Shown here: positions 1-7,457 of the stretch, piece by piece
Numbering within the stretch: position 1 is the stretch's first letter
Layout: every line of letters begins with the position of its first letter
DNA from: Bacteroidota bacterium
GTDB lineage: Bacteria; Bacteroidota; Bacteroidia; Bacteroidales; Prolixibacteraceae
Length of the DNA stretch: 24,172 nt
Direction of reading: 5' to 3'
Assembly (NCBI GenBank): GCA_030691295.1
Contig: JAUYEQ010000577.1
Location: 1-24,172, forward strand
Program-made: the position numbers and the translations under genes
Notes under the pieces: generated by a model
Told to the model about the DNA's origin: nothing
The model's database searches: none
Seen by the model: the letters and a program-made list of their open reading frames with translations, nothing else

Positions 1-554
1 GTGGTGGTGATGACGGTTGCGAACGGGTTCATGTATTTGATTCGGTGAATGATCGCATCATTCTTATTTTCAGTTAAATCTGTTTTGTTTGCGATGATGG
101 TGTCGGCAATCCGGATCTGATGATTGACCCGTGTTTGCAGACTGGAAATTTTCTCAAAATTCAGGGCATCCACCAGGCACCAAACATGGTCGAGATAAAC
201 TTTGTGCTTCAGCAACGGCGACTGTAATATTTGCCCGATACTCAGCGGATCTGACATTCCGGAGGCTTCCAGTATCAATTCGTCGGGCTGATACTGGTCA
301 ATAAATGCGGCCAGCGACCCGATGAAACTCCCCAGCAAACAAACACAAAAAACAGAGCCATTGTTAACTTCGAGAATTTGAAAATCAGCATTTCCTTTCC
401 GAAGTTCATGACTGTCAATATTTACTTCCGAAAATTCGTTCTGAATGATCCCGATTTTTTTGTTTCCTGAAAATTCTTCCAGATAATTTTTCAGGAAAGT
501 AGTTTTGCCACTTCCCAGAAAACCGGTTACCAATTGCAGCGGAATTGAAGTCAT
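1..554 (-). CDS. CobW/G3E-family P-loop GTPase (partial, C-terminus beyond left edge)
   Basis: The first 184 codons are visible, reading right to left; the protein continues past position 1. The G3E GTPase marks are clear: Walker A GFLGSGKTT at residues 11-19, a Walker-B-type EASGMSDP segment near residue 97, and the guanine-specificity motif NKTD near residue 163. G3E proteins of the CobW/YjiA/HypB group load metals or cobalamin intermediates into enzymes. The metal-binding CxCC usual in CobW/COG0523 proteins is reduced to C70-V-C72-L. The ATG lies one base after the stop of the methyltransferase gene upstream, so it is the fourth gene of the corrinoid operon. That context suggests a role in cobalamin or zinc delivery to these methyltransferases, which is inference. 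Confidence 0.85.
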   Translation of the reverse strand, partial: MTSIPLQLVTGFLGSGKTTFLKNYLEEFSGNKKIGIIQNEFSEVNIDSHELRKGNADFQILEVNNGSVFCVCLLGSFIGSLAAFIDQYQPDELILEASGMSDPLSIGQILQSPLLKHKVYLDHVWCLVDALNFEKISSLQTRVNHQIRIADTIIANKTDLTENKNDAIIHRIKYMNPFATVITT

Positions 555-555
555 T

Positions 556-1440
556 CTACAAACTTTTCACCACTTCTCGAACCTTGCATATATGTCCGGG
601 AGTTGTGCCGCAACAGCCGCCAATAATGTTGGCTCCGGCTTCGGCAATTTCTCTCACATTTCCGGCCATGTCATCCGGCGATTCGGGGAAAGTAGTTTCT
701 CCGTCGCAATAATGGGGCATTCCGGCATTGGCATGAATCAGAATCGGAATGGTCGCGTTCGCCAGTCTGATTTCCTTTACAATGCCAATCATATCGGCGA
801 TTCCGTTTCCGCAATTCGCTCCGATTACCGCAGCACCGGCTTCGGCCAGCGTTTCGGTCATTTCGGTGGGCGAAATTCCCATCATCGTGCGGTATTCGCC
901 GCCAATAATTTTATCGAAAGTCATGGTGCAAAATACTTCGCAACCGGTATTTTCTTTGGCCGCTTTCACCGCGATGCGTGCTTCTTCAAGGTCGGTCATG
1001 GTTTCTATCACAATTGCATCCGCACCTCCGGCTTCAAGGGCGATTGATTGTGCTTTAAAAGCCTCGTAAAGTTCCGCTTCGGTGACTTCTTCCATCATCA
1101 GTAGTTTGCCGGTCGGGCCCACCGAACCAAGTACAAACCGATCGGCACCTGCGGCTTTCCGGCTGATTTCGGCGGCCGCCTTGTTTATTTCGAAAACACG
1201 ACCTTCAAAACCGTAATTTTTCAGCTTGAAATAATTTCCGCCGAAACTGTTGGTTTCAATCATATCGGCGCCTGCATCCACGTAGCTTTTGGCAATGTCA
1301 AAAACATCGGCAGCTCGAGAAATGTTCCATTCTTCGGGGCATTCAGAGGGTTTCAATCCTTTTTGCTGAAGAAAGGTTCCCCACGCGCCATCCGAAACGA
1401 GCACCCGACCTTTGTTTATCTCGTTTAGTAATTTACTCAT
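556..1440 (-). CDS. Homocysteine S-methyltransferase-type enzyme (stand-alone MetH N-terminal domain)
   Basis: This 294-aa protein has the fold and length of the homocysteine-binding domain of cobalamin-dependent methionine synthase. It begins with the family-typical DGAWGTFLQ segment. The zinc-ligand cysteines are visible in GANCGNG near residue 210 and in GGCCGTTP near residue 277. Such domains activate a thiol, usually homocysteine, to accept a methyl group from a methyl-corrinoid. Here the corrinoid partner is a separate gene in the same operon, so together they resemble a split methionine synthase or a thiol methyltransferase. The ATG at 1440 is chosen over an in-frame TTG two codons upstream. 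A 148-bp gap separates it from the gene before it, while the next gene follows after one base. Homocysteine as the true acceptor is not proven by sequence. Confidence 0.88.
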   Translation of the reverse strand: MSKLLNEINKGRVLVSDGAWGTFLQQKGLKPSECPEEWNISRAADVFDIAKSYVDAGADMIETNSFGGNYFKLKNYGFEGRVFEINKAAAEISRKAAGADRFVLGSVGPTGKLLMMEEVTEAELYEAFKAQSIALEAGGADAIVIETMTDLEEARIAVKAAKENTGCEVFCTMTFDKIIGGEYRTMMGISPTEMTETLAEAGAAVIGANCGNGIADMIGIVKEIRLANATIPILIHANAGMPHYCDGETTFPESPDDMAGNVREIAEAGANIIGGCCGTTPGHICKVREVVKSL

Positions 1441-1588
1441 AATCAATATATTAACAGTTAGTACAAAATATTAAACCATTTACTATTTGTCCATTGACAA
1501 TTTACGATTTATGGTTTACTCTTTCACAAAGAATGTAAATAGTAAATCGTCTAATTGTAAATTTTCATTCAAACACTTTAGGCACTTT
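1441..1588. repeat. AT-rich intergenic low-complexity repeats
   Basis: The 148-bp gap inside the methyltransferase operon contains several variants of a tttacnattta word on both strands, for example near 1472-1512 and, in the opposite sense, near 1533-1566. They could fold imperfectly. This is typical Bacteroidales intergenic filler; I see no gene or clear terminator in it. Confidence 0.4.
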
Positions 1589-3208
1589 TTATATCTCTTT
1601 CACCCATTCTTTGATAACATCCAGCGAGGGAACTGTTGCCGATGATTTCATCTTGTAGTTCACGGTCACAACTGCCGGGCCTTTCTTTATTCCATAAGAA
1701 TTCATCTGGGCTTTATCGGCTACAACGGTTACTGTTATATTTTTACCCAATTCGGCAATGGCGCGTTTTACTTTTTTCGTCAGTTCGGCACATTCTTTTT
1801 CTGTCTCACCAAGAATCAGTATTTCGCTGCGTTTCGATTTAATCCGGAGTTTTAACTTTTCGTTGATGCGTTTCTGAATGGCCTCAATTAACTGGCTTTG
1901 CGGCGGAATCTGCGATACAAAGACGATCTTTCCGTCGATACATATCGTTGGAATATTTTTCACCATCATCGACGACATGAACGAGACCGCTTCCATTTTT
2001 TTTATCGGATGTTCACGCCATTCAACCACTCCGTCGAAATGAGGAGCAATTCTTTTTACTGCTTCCACCATATATTGACACGGTGCACAGGATTCCGAAT
2101 CGAGGGTAATGATATCGACAATCACCTTGTCCGACTGCCCGTAATCCTTCATGTTCATGATGTCCAGTTTGCTTTCCTTTTCATCCAGATTTCGGGCAAT
2201 ATCCTGAAGATACTGACTGAAAACCAGTTCGGAAACTGCCTGAATATTTTCGACCGGCGTTTGCATCGGCAAATCGCAACCCGGAGCAAGGATAAATCCT
2301 ATGTTTCCTCCTGAATCCATGCAGGCCAGTGCATCCTGTTTTGCATCATCGGCATCGCCCATCAGCAAAACCACCGTAAGTTTCATGTTTCCGCCAAAAC
2401 TGATATTTTTTGCCAATGCAATTTCTTTCACAAATTCGAGCGGAATATTTTCGTCGATCGAAATATTGTCGGGACGGCAATCGCACATTGCTTCAATATT
2501 TTGTTGGGCATGTCCGCAAACAAAGAATGAACTCAGCTTTTGCTTTTGGCGCACAAAATCAAAAATGCGGCTTGCAAAAGGAGTCACGAAAGTTTCGAAC
2601 GACAGGGGGTCAATCTGGCTGGTCATCGGATCAACCACTGCGATTACATCGCATCCGGCGTCGATCAGCATTTCCGAATATTTGACGGCCACATCGGTGC
2701 AAAAATTCATCACCTCCATCACATATTCCGGATCTTCAAACAGTTTCATAAAAATATCGGTTCCCAGTAGGTGCAGTGCAAGTGTAAACGGACCGGTAAT
2801 CAGTCCGTACAAAGCAATTTCAGGATGACTGGCACGCAATGTACGTGTTGTTTCCAGAACAAGCGGAATTCGGCCTTCGTGCGCTTCAGGAATTTTTAAT
2901 GAACTAAGTAATGTTCCTTCAACCAAAGGATGCGAAACTACTGCCGGCGGATTTTCCTTCGCCCATTTCAACTTGCATCCCAGAATCTCTGCTTCAAGCT
3001 GTAAATCGAAACTGACCGGAATCCCGTCCGGCTTGTACAATTCTATGGCCTTGCTTAGTCCGGCAATCATGTATTTGGATGATTTCAGGTATTCTTCGGC
3101 ATCCACACCAATTAAATACCCGGCGTGAACACCCACAAATGGAACCCATGGAATGCGTGAAACAGGTTTGAGTCTGATTGCCTGTTTTATTAGTGAAAGT
3201 CCGTGCAT
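1589..3208 (-). CDS. UroD/MtaA-type methyltransferase fused to two thioredoxin-like domains
   Basis: The 539-aa protein has three parts. Residues 1-345 are a uroporphyrinogen-decarboxylase-fold methyltransferase of the MtaA/MtbA/CmuA kind, with a CGH at 231-233 and the typical GCDLPMQTPVEN at 310-321. Residues 360-447 are a thioredoxin-like domain with a CAPC redox motif at 374-377. Residues 461-539 are a second thioredoxin-like domain in which the CxxC is lost and only C473 remains. In MtaA zinc is held by an HxC pair and a distant cysteine; here the histidine position is phenylalanine (F229-V-C231), with C311 as the distant ligand. UroD-type methyltransferases move methyl groups between a small molecule and a corrinoid protein. 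The gene starts one base after the corrinoid protein gene, so the two surely work together. The substrate is unknown. Confidence 0.88.
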   Translation of the reverse strand: MHGLSLIKQAIRLKPVSRIPWVPFVGVHAGYLIGVDAEEYLKSSKYMIAGLSKAIELYKPDGIPVSFDLQLEAEILGCKLKWAKENPPAVVSHPLVEGTLLSSLKIPEAHEGRIPLVLETTRTLRASHPEIALYGLITGPFTLALHLLGTDIFMKLFEDPEYVMEVMNFCTDVAVKYSEMLIDAGCDVIAVVDPMTSQIDPLSFETFVTPFASRIFDFVRQKQKLSSFFVCGHAQQNIEAMCDCRPDNISIDENIPLEFVKEIALAKNISFGGNMKLTVVLLMGDADDAKQDALACMDSGGNIGFILAPGCDLPMQTPVENIQAVSELVFSQYLQDIARNLDEKESKLDIMNMKDYGQSDKVIVDIITLDSESCAPCQYMVEAVKRIAPHFDGVVEWREHPIKKMEAVSFMSSMMVKNIPTICIDGKIVFVSQIPPQSQLIEAIQKRINEKLKLRIKSKRSEILILGETEKECAELTKKVKRAIAELGKNITVTVVADKAQMNSYGIKKGPAVVTVNYKMKSSATVPSLDVIKEWVKEI

Positions 3209-3209
3209 G

Positions 3210-3878
3210 TCAGGATATTTTACTGTTCAGGTATTCAACGACGCCCTGTGGATCGGGTGAATAATTGTCGGCGCCTATTTTTGAACAAAAATCGTTGTTT
3301 ACAGGCGCTCCACCAATGGTAACAAGCGTTCCGGGCATTGCTTCCTTGATTTCACGGGTGATCTTTTCCATGTTTACCATTGTGGTGGTAAGCAGTGCCG
3401 ACAATCCAACCACCGCCTCCGGATTTTGCCTTACTGATTCAATGAACTTTTCTGAACCAACATCGGTGCCCAAATCAATTACCTTGTAGCCGTTGCCTTC
3501 CACCATCATTCCCACCAGGTTTTTGCCAATATCGTGCAAATCGCCCAAAACAGTTCCGATGATAAAAGTTCCTTTCTGCTTGGCAGCTCCCGATAAAAAG
3601 TGAGGTTTCAGATGAAGCATGGCAGTGCTCATGGCTTTTGCCGACATCAGTACCTGCGGAACAAACACTTTGTTTTCGCGGAACTTTACGCCAATCCGTT
3701 CCATGCCCGGCATCAGTCCATTTGATAGAATGTCTTGCGGAGGAACACCTTCTTCAAGGGCGCGGCGGGTAATCTCATCTGCTCCTTCCTGTCCTTTCAT
3801 TTGAGGGGGATACGGAGAAGCCATGTTTATCTTGCCAAATTCAATACACTCAGACAGTTTGATTAATAATTCGTTCAT
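3210..3878 (-). CDS. Corrinoid (B12-binding) methyltransferase protein, MtaC/MtbC-like
   Basis: The 222-aa protein has the two domains of stand-alone corrinoid proteins. Residues 1 to about 90 form a helical cap of the methionine-synthase B12-binding type. A B12-binding Rossmann domain from about residue 100 carries the cobalt-ligand motif GDLHDIGKN, then a VGLSALL segment and TIGGAPVN near the nucleotide tail pocket. Such proteins carry a methyl group on cobalt between two methyltransferases. It is the first gene of the minus-strand operon and is followed after one base by the UroD-type enzyme and then the homocysteine-methyltransferase-type enzyme, which are its likely donor and acceptor partners. 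No RamA-like reactivating ferredoxin is in the window. The start is the ATG at 3878, downstream of a TACATTTG promoter element. Confidence 0.93.
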   Translation of the reverse strand: MNELLIKLSECIEFGKINMASPYPPQMKGQEGADEITRRALEEGVPPQDILSNGLMPGMERIGVKFRENKVFVPQVLMSAKAMSTAMLHLKPHFLSGAAKQKGTFIIGTVLGDLHDIGKNLVGMMVEGNGYKVIDLGTDVGSEKFIESVRQNPEAVVGLSALLTTTMVNMEKITREIKEAMPGTLVTIGGAPVNNDFCSKIGADNYSPDPQGVVEYLNSKIS

Positions 3879-3906
3879 GATTTGAGTTTTAGATTTTTAA
3901 GTGATT

Positions 3907-3914
3907 CAAATGTA
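3907..3914 (-). promoter_or_regulatory. Bacteroidota -7 promoter element of the corrinoid operon
   Basis: On the minus strand this reads TACATTTG, an exact match to the Bacteroidota -7 consensus TAnnTTTG, 28 bases before the ATG of the corrinoid protein gene. A TTG lies about 16-17 bases upstream of it, a little closer than the usual -33 spacing, so only the -7 call is supported. Confidence 0.5.
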
Positions 3915-4034
3915 GTGGCTACAAAATCAACAAAAAATAGTATTTTCTTTGATAAAGATGTAAAATATTACTTTTTTCTTAATAAATTGTGTCGAAAAAT
4001 TTCAGTAATCTATCGTTCTTTTATTAGCAACCGC

Positions 4035-4170
4035 ATATCCTTTGCCGTCTGGCTTTAGCCGACGAATTGAAATGAGCACTGCCAATGGCTTTAGCCACAG
4101 GATTTTGGGCTAAAGCCCATGCTATCTGCTCAATAAGGGCCGTTGCCTAAAGGCAAACGGCAAAGGATAT
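4035..4170. repeat. Nested palindromic REP/MITE-like element
   Basis: Arms 4035-4058 and 4147-4170 are inverted repeats matching at 22 of 24 positions; both carry the word CGGCAAAGGATAT in one orientation. Inside, GGCTTTAGCC (4087-4096) pairs perfectly with GGCTAAAGCC (4108-4117). The whole 136-bp unit can fold into a long nested hairpin and has no coding capacity. It lies between the divergent AraC gene and the corrinoid operon. The same CGGCAAAGGATATT end recurs at 8222-8235, which supports a dispersed repeat family. The rest of the 3879-4248 gap is AT-rich and holds only the -7 element described separately. Confidence 0.8.
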
Positions 4171-4248
4171 TTTTTCGCTATTCAACGATATAGGCAAATA
4201 ACCTGATACTCATTTAATCATAAATAACAAAACAGTCTTTTCAAAACC

Positions 4249-5118
4249 ATGATCATTAAAAAACGATTTTTCAAACTTCCATTGTTTATCATTGAAGAGC
4301 AGAAAAATAATCCGCTTACCAAAGACTTGTATTTATGCGAATTAGCCGAAATATTGGTAAAATCCAATACACTTTGGTCAGATCAGATCAAATTGGAAGA
4401 CCACCAACTGATCTTTTGTACCAAAGGCGGCGGCATCATTCAAATTTCTGGTGATCTGGTTCCTTTTACTCAAAATCAGTATTGTATTATTCCACAGGGA
4501 TTTATATTTAAGATACAAACCGGAGAAACCGATCCTTCAGTTTTTTTGACCTGCAAGTTTAATGGCGATAAAAGCAAAATCATGGAAAAGGATTTTACCG
4601 TGGTGCGCGACCTTATTCCATCGGTCAATAATTTGGTCGCCAACCGGATGATGCTTTTCGATGAGCTGTTCAGTAACCTGACCAAAGGTTTCTACAATGC
4701 TAATTATCAATATATTAATCTTTGTTTTGGGCATTTGCTGGCCACTTTTATTTATGCCAGCCGAACCAGCGACGATTTGATGGAAGAACAAAATCCCGGA
4801 ATTAGCAAGGCCATTCATTACATGGAGCAAAACTTGGAAAAGAAATTAAGTCTCAACGAAATTGCCGAAGAGGCCGGATATTCACCGTCGTACCTCACCA
4901 CTCTGTTCCGTAAAAAAACGGGATACAGCCCTTCAAGTTATTTTTCGCACCTCAAAATCACTAAAGCCTGCGAATACCTTGATTTCAGCAAAGTGAAAAT
5001 CAAGGAGATTTCGTTTTTGATGGGATATTCCGATCCGTATTATTTCTCGAAGGATTTTCAGAAAAAAATGGGCATTTCCCCCAGAAATTATAGGAAAAGG
5101 GTAGTAGGGAAGAAATGA
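4249..5118 (+). CDS. AraC-family transcriptional regulator
   Basis: The 289-aa protein has an N-terminal cupin-like sensor region (about residues 25-160) and a C-terminal AraC/XylS DNA-binding domain from about residue 186. The two helix-turn-helix units are recognisable: LSLNEIAEEAGYSPSYLTTL, then the second one ending in GYSDPYYFSKDFQKKMGISP, the family signature. AraC regulators usually activate neighbouring genes when the sensor binds a small molecule. It is divergent from the corrinoid methyltransferase operon across a 370-bp region, so that operon is the most likely target; this is inferred from position. No exact TAnnTTTG element was found before its ATG. Confidence 0.93.
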   Translation: MIIKKRFFKLPLFIIEEQKNNPLTKDLYLCELAEILVKSNTLWSDQIKLEDHQLIFCTKGGGIIQISGDLVPFTQNQYCIIPQGFIFKIQTGETDPSVFLTCKFNGDKSKIMEKDFTVVRDLIPSVNNLVANRMMLFDELFSNLTKGFYNANYQYINLCFGHLLATFIYASRTSDDLMEEQNPGISKAIHYMEQNLEKKLSLNEIAEEAGYSPSYLTTLFRKKTGYSPSSYFSHLKITKACEYLDFSKVKIKEISFLMGYSDPYYFSKDFQKKMGISPRNYRKRVVGKK

Positions 5119-5209
5119 TGCTGATAAAGACAGTAAAGAATATAACGAACTAACTCTGCCCGATTTGAAATGCGTTAACTGTCCACTGCGACTGCCACTG
5201 ATCACTTTC

Positions 5210-7054
5210 TCATCCCCACAATTCCATTTTCAACTCCTTTTTCGATTTTATTTTATCAGATGAGGCCGCGTTTTTCTGACGGATCGCCATGCACACAATT
5301 TCGGCGATGTCGTGTACAGGTAAATCGCGGCTTTTGGCGAACGTCTTTTTACACAGCGGACAGGCGGTTGCCAATACGTCCGGCTGATAGCTGAGGTATT
5401 CGTCCATGGCTTTGTCGCTTATCTGGTTGCGCTCGCTCATTTGTATTTTGATGTTGGCCAAACTTCCGCCACAGCAGAATGCTGCTTCCTTTTCATTTTT
5501 TATCGGAATTACTTCGGCGTATTCGTCGAGCAGCAAGCGGGGTTGGTGATAGATTCCACTTCCGCGTCCGAGTTCGCATGGATCGTGGTAAACAACACGT
5601 AGGGGCAACTTGTTTACGGGTAGTCGCTTATCTGCCATCAGTTCAAGTAAATATTCAGAATGATGTTGAACGGAAATACCCGGCAATGCATAATCCTCGT
5701 TGAAAACTTTGTAACAAATGGGGCAGGAGACCACCAGTTTTTTAGCTCCTGAAGCCATTATCTTTTCGCGGTTGTGTTCAGCCAGTTTTTTAGCCGCTTC
5801 GTATTGTCCGACCTGCATCAGCGGCCGTCCGCAACAGGCCGTCTTGTCTTGGTCCATAAACCAGTATTTTACACTGGCCACCGCAAAAATTTCCTTCATT
5901 GATTTGATGATGGCAGGGGTGAGGTGTGTCATACATCCGGCGAAATAAATCACTTCTGTTTGGGGGCTGACAACCACCGGTCCGTTCTTTAGATAATCGT
6001 ACGAAGAGTTGTATTCTTTGGTCGATTCAATGCGCTGCGTCATGCGTAAGTTGTTTAATTCCAGTCCAACAGGGCAGTCGGGCTGGCAGCGTCCGCAAAG
6101 CAGGCAGTTGAATAGTTTTTCGTCGGTCAGGTTCTTGTTTCGGATGTGTTTCAGCACATAAACCGACTGTGTATCCTTAATGGCAGCGTGGGTCATCTGG
6201 CAACTGTCGAGGCAAATGCCGCAGCGCGAACACGAATACACCTGGATGCGCGAATAACCGTCGATGCGCTTTTGTACCCTGATGCCGTACTTCCGAAGAA
6301 AAATCATGACCACCTCCACCGGAATGTGCATGTAGCGTGAAACAGGCAAAGCAACGAAAAACAATCCCAATGCTCCTGAATACGCCCACCACAAGGGCAT
6401 TTCGATGGATTGAACAGGTAGGGTAGAAGCCAGCAATTGTCCGGTTGGCTGGCTGATGATGCTTCCGTTGTGATGGATTCCGGCAGAAACACTTTCGGCC
6501 AGGAAGCGAAGCGGAAAGATGAGCCAAAGCGCGCTGAGTGCAATGCGATCGCCCATTTTGAGTTTTGTGGTTTTTTTCATTCCGAACATCCGGCTGTTCA
6601 GTCGTTTTAAATAAGCAAGCATTACTCCTGAAAGCACAAACAGGAGCAGCAAATCCATGCTGGCTGCCAGTATTTTTCCTGAAAGTGTGGTTGCAGGTTC
6701 GGTAACGAAAAAGCGCATAAAAATGGCTTTGTATGCCGGAACCGAAAAGGTTTGGTAGTGATTGACGGCATCGATGTGCCCAACCACGATGAGCAGAAAC
6801 CATCCGAAAGCAAGGCTCATGTGCATGTAACCCAATACCGGGTTTTTACGGAATATCTTGCGGTGAAGCAGCGCTTCCATAAAGGTTTCGCGAATGGCCA
6901 GCAGGCTTTTACGGGTAAGAATGCTTTTAATTATCCGGCTTTTATCTATTCGCGACAACCCTGAAATCCAGATGCCGGTGATAATTACCAGGAAAACTGA
7001 GATAAACAAAAGCCCGATGGTAAACGGCAGTATAAAAGATGGGGGAAAGTCCAT
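5210..7054 (-). CDS. Membrane-bound HdrDE/HmeCD-like fusion: cytochrome b plus iron-sulfur CCG reductase
   Basis: The 614-aa protein joins a NarI/HdrE-like membrane part to an HdrD-like catalytic part. About five hydrophobic segments lie near 8-30, 75-95, 130-150, 170-190 and 220-240, with histidines at 78, 93 and 243 as possible heme b ligands. Two 4Fe-4S motifs follow (C275/278/281/285 and C317/320/323/327), then two complete CCG motifs: C374, C407-C408, C444-C447; and C493, C527-C528, C565-C568. In HdrD, DsrK, TmcB and HmeD, CCG domains hold the catalytic cluster that reduces a disulfide or similar partner, while the cytochrome exchanges electrons with the quinone pool. It follows the small ferredoxin gene by 6 bases. 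It probably links the membrane to the Hdr-like proteins encoded upstream; the physiological partner is unknown. Confidence 0.9.
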   Translation of the reverse strand: MDFPPSFILPFTIGLLFISVFLVIITGIWISGLSRIDKSRIIKSILTRKSLLAIRETFMEALLHRKIFRKNPVLGYMHMSLAFGWFLLIVVGHIDAVNHYQTFSVPAYKAIFMRFFVTEPATTLSGKILAASMDLLLLFVLSGVMLAYLKRLNSRMFGMKKTTKLKMGDRIALSALWLIFPLRFLAESVSAGIHHNGSIISQPTGQLLASTLPVQSIEMPLWWAYSGALGLFFVALPVSRYMHIPVEVVMIFLRKYGIRVQKRIDGYSRIQVYSCSRCGICLDSCQMTHAAIKDTQSVYVLKHIRNKNLTDEKLFNCLLCGRCQPDCPVGLELNNLRMTQRIESTKEYNSSYDYLKNGPVVVSPQTEVIYFAGCMTHLTPAIIKSMKEIFAVASVKYWFMDQDKTACCGRPLMQVGQYEAAKKLAEHNREKIMASGAKKLVVSCPICYKVFNEDYALPGISVQHHSEYLLELMADKRLPVNKLPLRVVYHDPCELGRGSGIYHQPRLLLDEYAEVIPIKNEKEAAFCCGGSLANIKIQMSERNQISDKAMDEYLSYQPDVLATACPLCKKTFAKSRDLPVHDIAEIVCMAIRQKNAASSDKIKSKKELKMELWG

Positions 7055-7060
7055 AACTAG

Positions 7061-7405
7061 TTATTCATTAACGGGTTTGTATTTCAGGATGCTTTTTTTA
7101 ATCAGCATGATCACATTGCGCAGGTTGATTCCGCGCGGGCAAACCAGCATACATTTGCCGCAGAGCATACATTTTTTAATCTCCGATTCGAGTTCCACCG
7201 TTTCACCTCGACGCAGCAACAGGTTCATCCGCCTGACGTTAAAGCTGACCAAATCGCCCGCGCTGCAAGTGGCAGTGCACCCTCCGCACGACAGGCACAC
7301 TTTGAAGGATGGTTCCATTTCGAGTATTTCGTTCAGCAACCGCCCGTCGAATTGGTCGTAGTCGATGGTGCGCTGTTTGATGATGGAGTAGCCAAAGTTT
7401 TTCAT
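7061..7405 (-). CDS. Small HdrC-like protein with two 4Fe-4S clusters
   Basis: The 114-aa protein is almost entirely a double cluster ferredoxin of the HdrC type. The first motif is CLSCGGCTATC near residues 37-47 and the second is CMLCGKCMLVCP near residues 79-90. HdrC-like subunits pass electrons between the flavin-bearing HdrA and a CCG-domain subunit. It lies 6 bases before the membrane HdrDE-like gene and is surely co-translated with it. The ATG is directly preceded by 18 adenines on the coding strand, an unusual leader that may favour initiation in Bacteroidota or may vary in length. This is the second HdrC-like protein in the window; the other is at 10936-11667. Confidence 0.88.
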   Translation of the reverse strand: MKNFGYSIIKQRTIDYDQFDGRLLNEILEMEPSFKVCLSCGGCTATCSAGDLVSFNVRRMNLLLRRGETVELESEIKKCMLCGKCMLVCPRGINLRNVIMLIKKSILKYKPVNE

Positions 7406-7423
7406 TTTTTTTTTTTTTTTTTT
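7406..7423 (-). promoter_or_regulatory. A18 homopolymer touching the start codon
   Basis: On the coding (minus) strand eighteen A residues run directly into the ATG of the small HdrC-like gene. Bacteroidota use A-rich leaders instead of a Shine-Dalgarno site, so the tract may act as a translation enhancer. Such a run is also prone to slippage. Confidence 0.55.
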
Positions 7424-7457
7424 ATTCGTGTTTCTGTTTTTTAGAGATTGTCTCTAT

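Noticed and set aside
505..1047. Plus-strand open frame of 180 codons
   Set aside because: It is antisense to the homocysteine-methyltransferase-type gene, has a His/Phe/Asn-rich odd composition and no recognisable family.
1589..3208. True uroporphyrinogen decarboxylase (heme synthesis)
   Set aside because: The operon with a corrinoid protein, the GCDLPMQTPVEN motif and the thioredoxin-like tail point to a methyltransferase instead.
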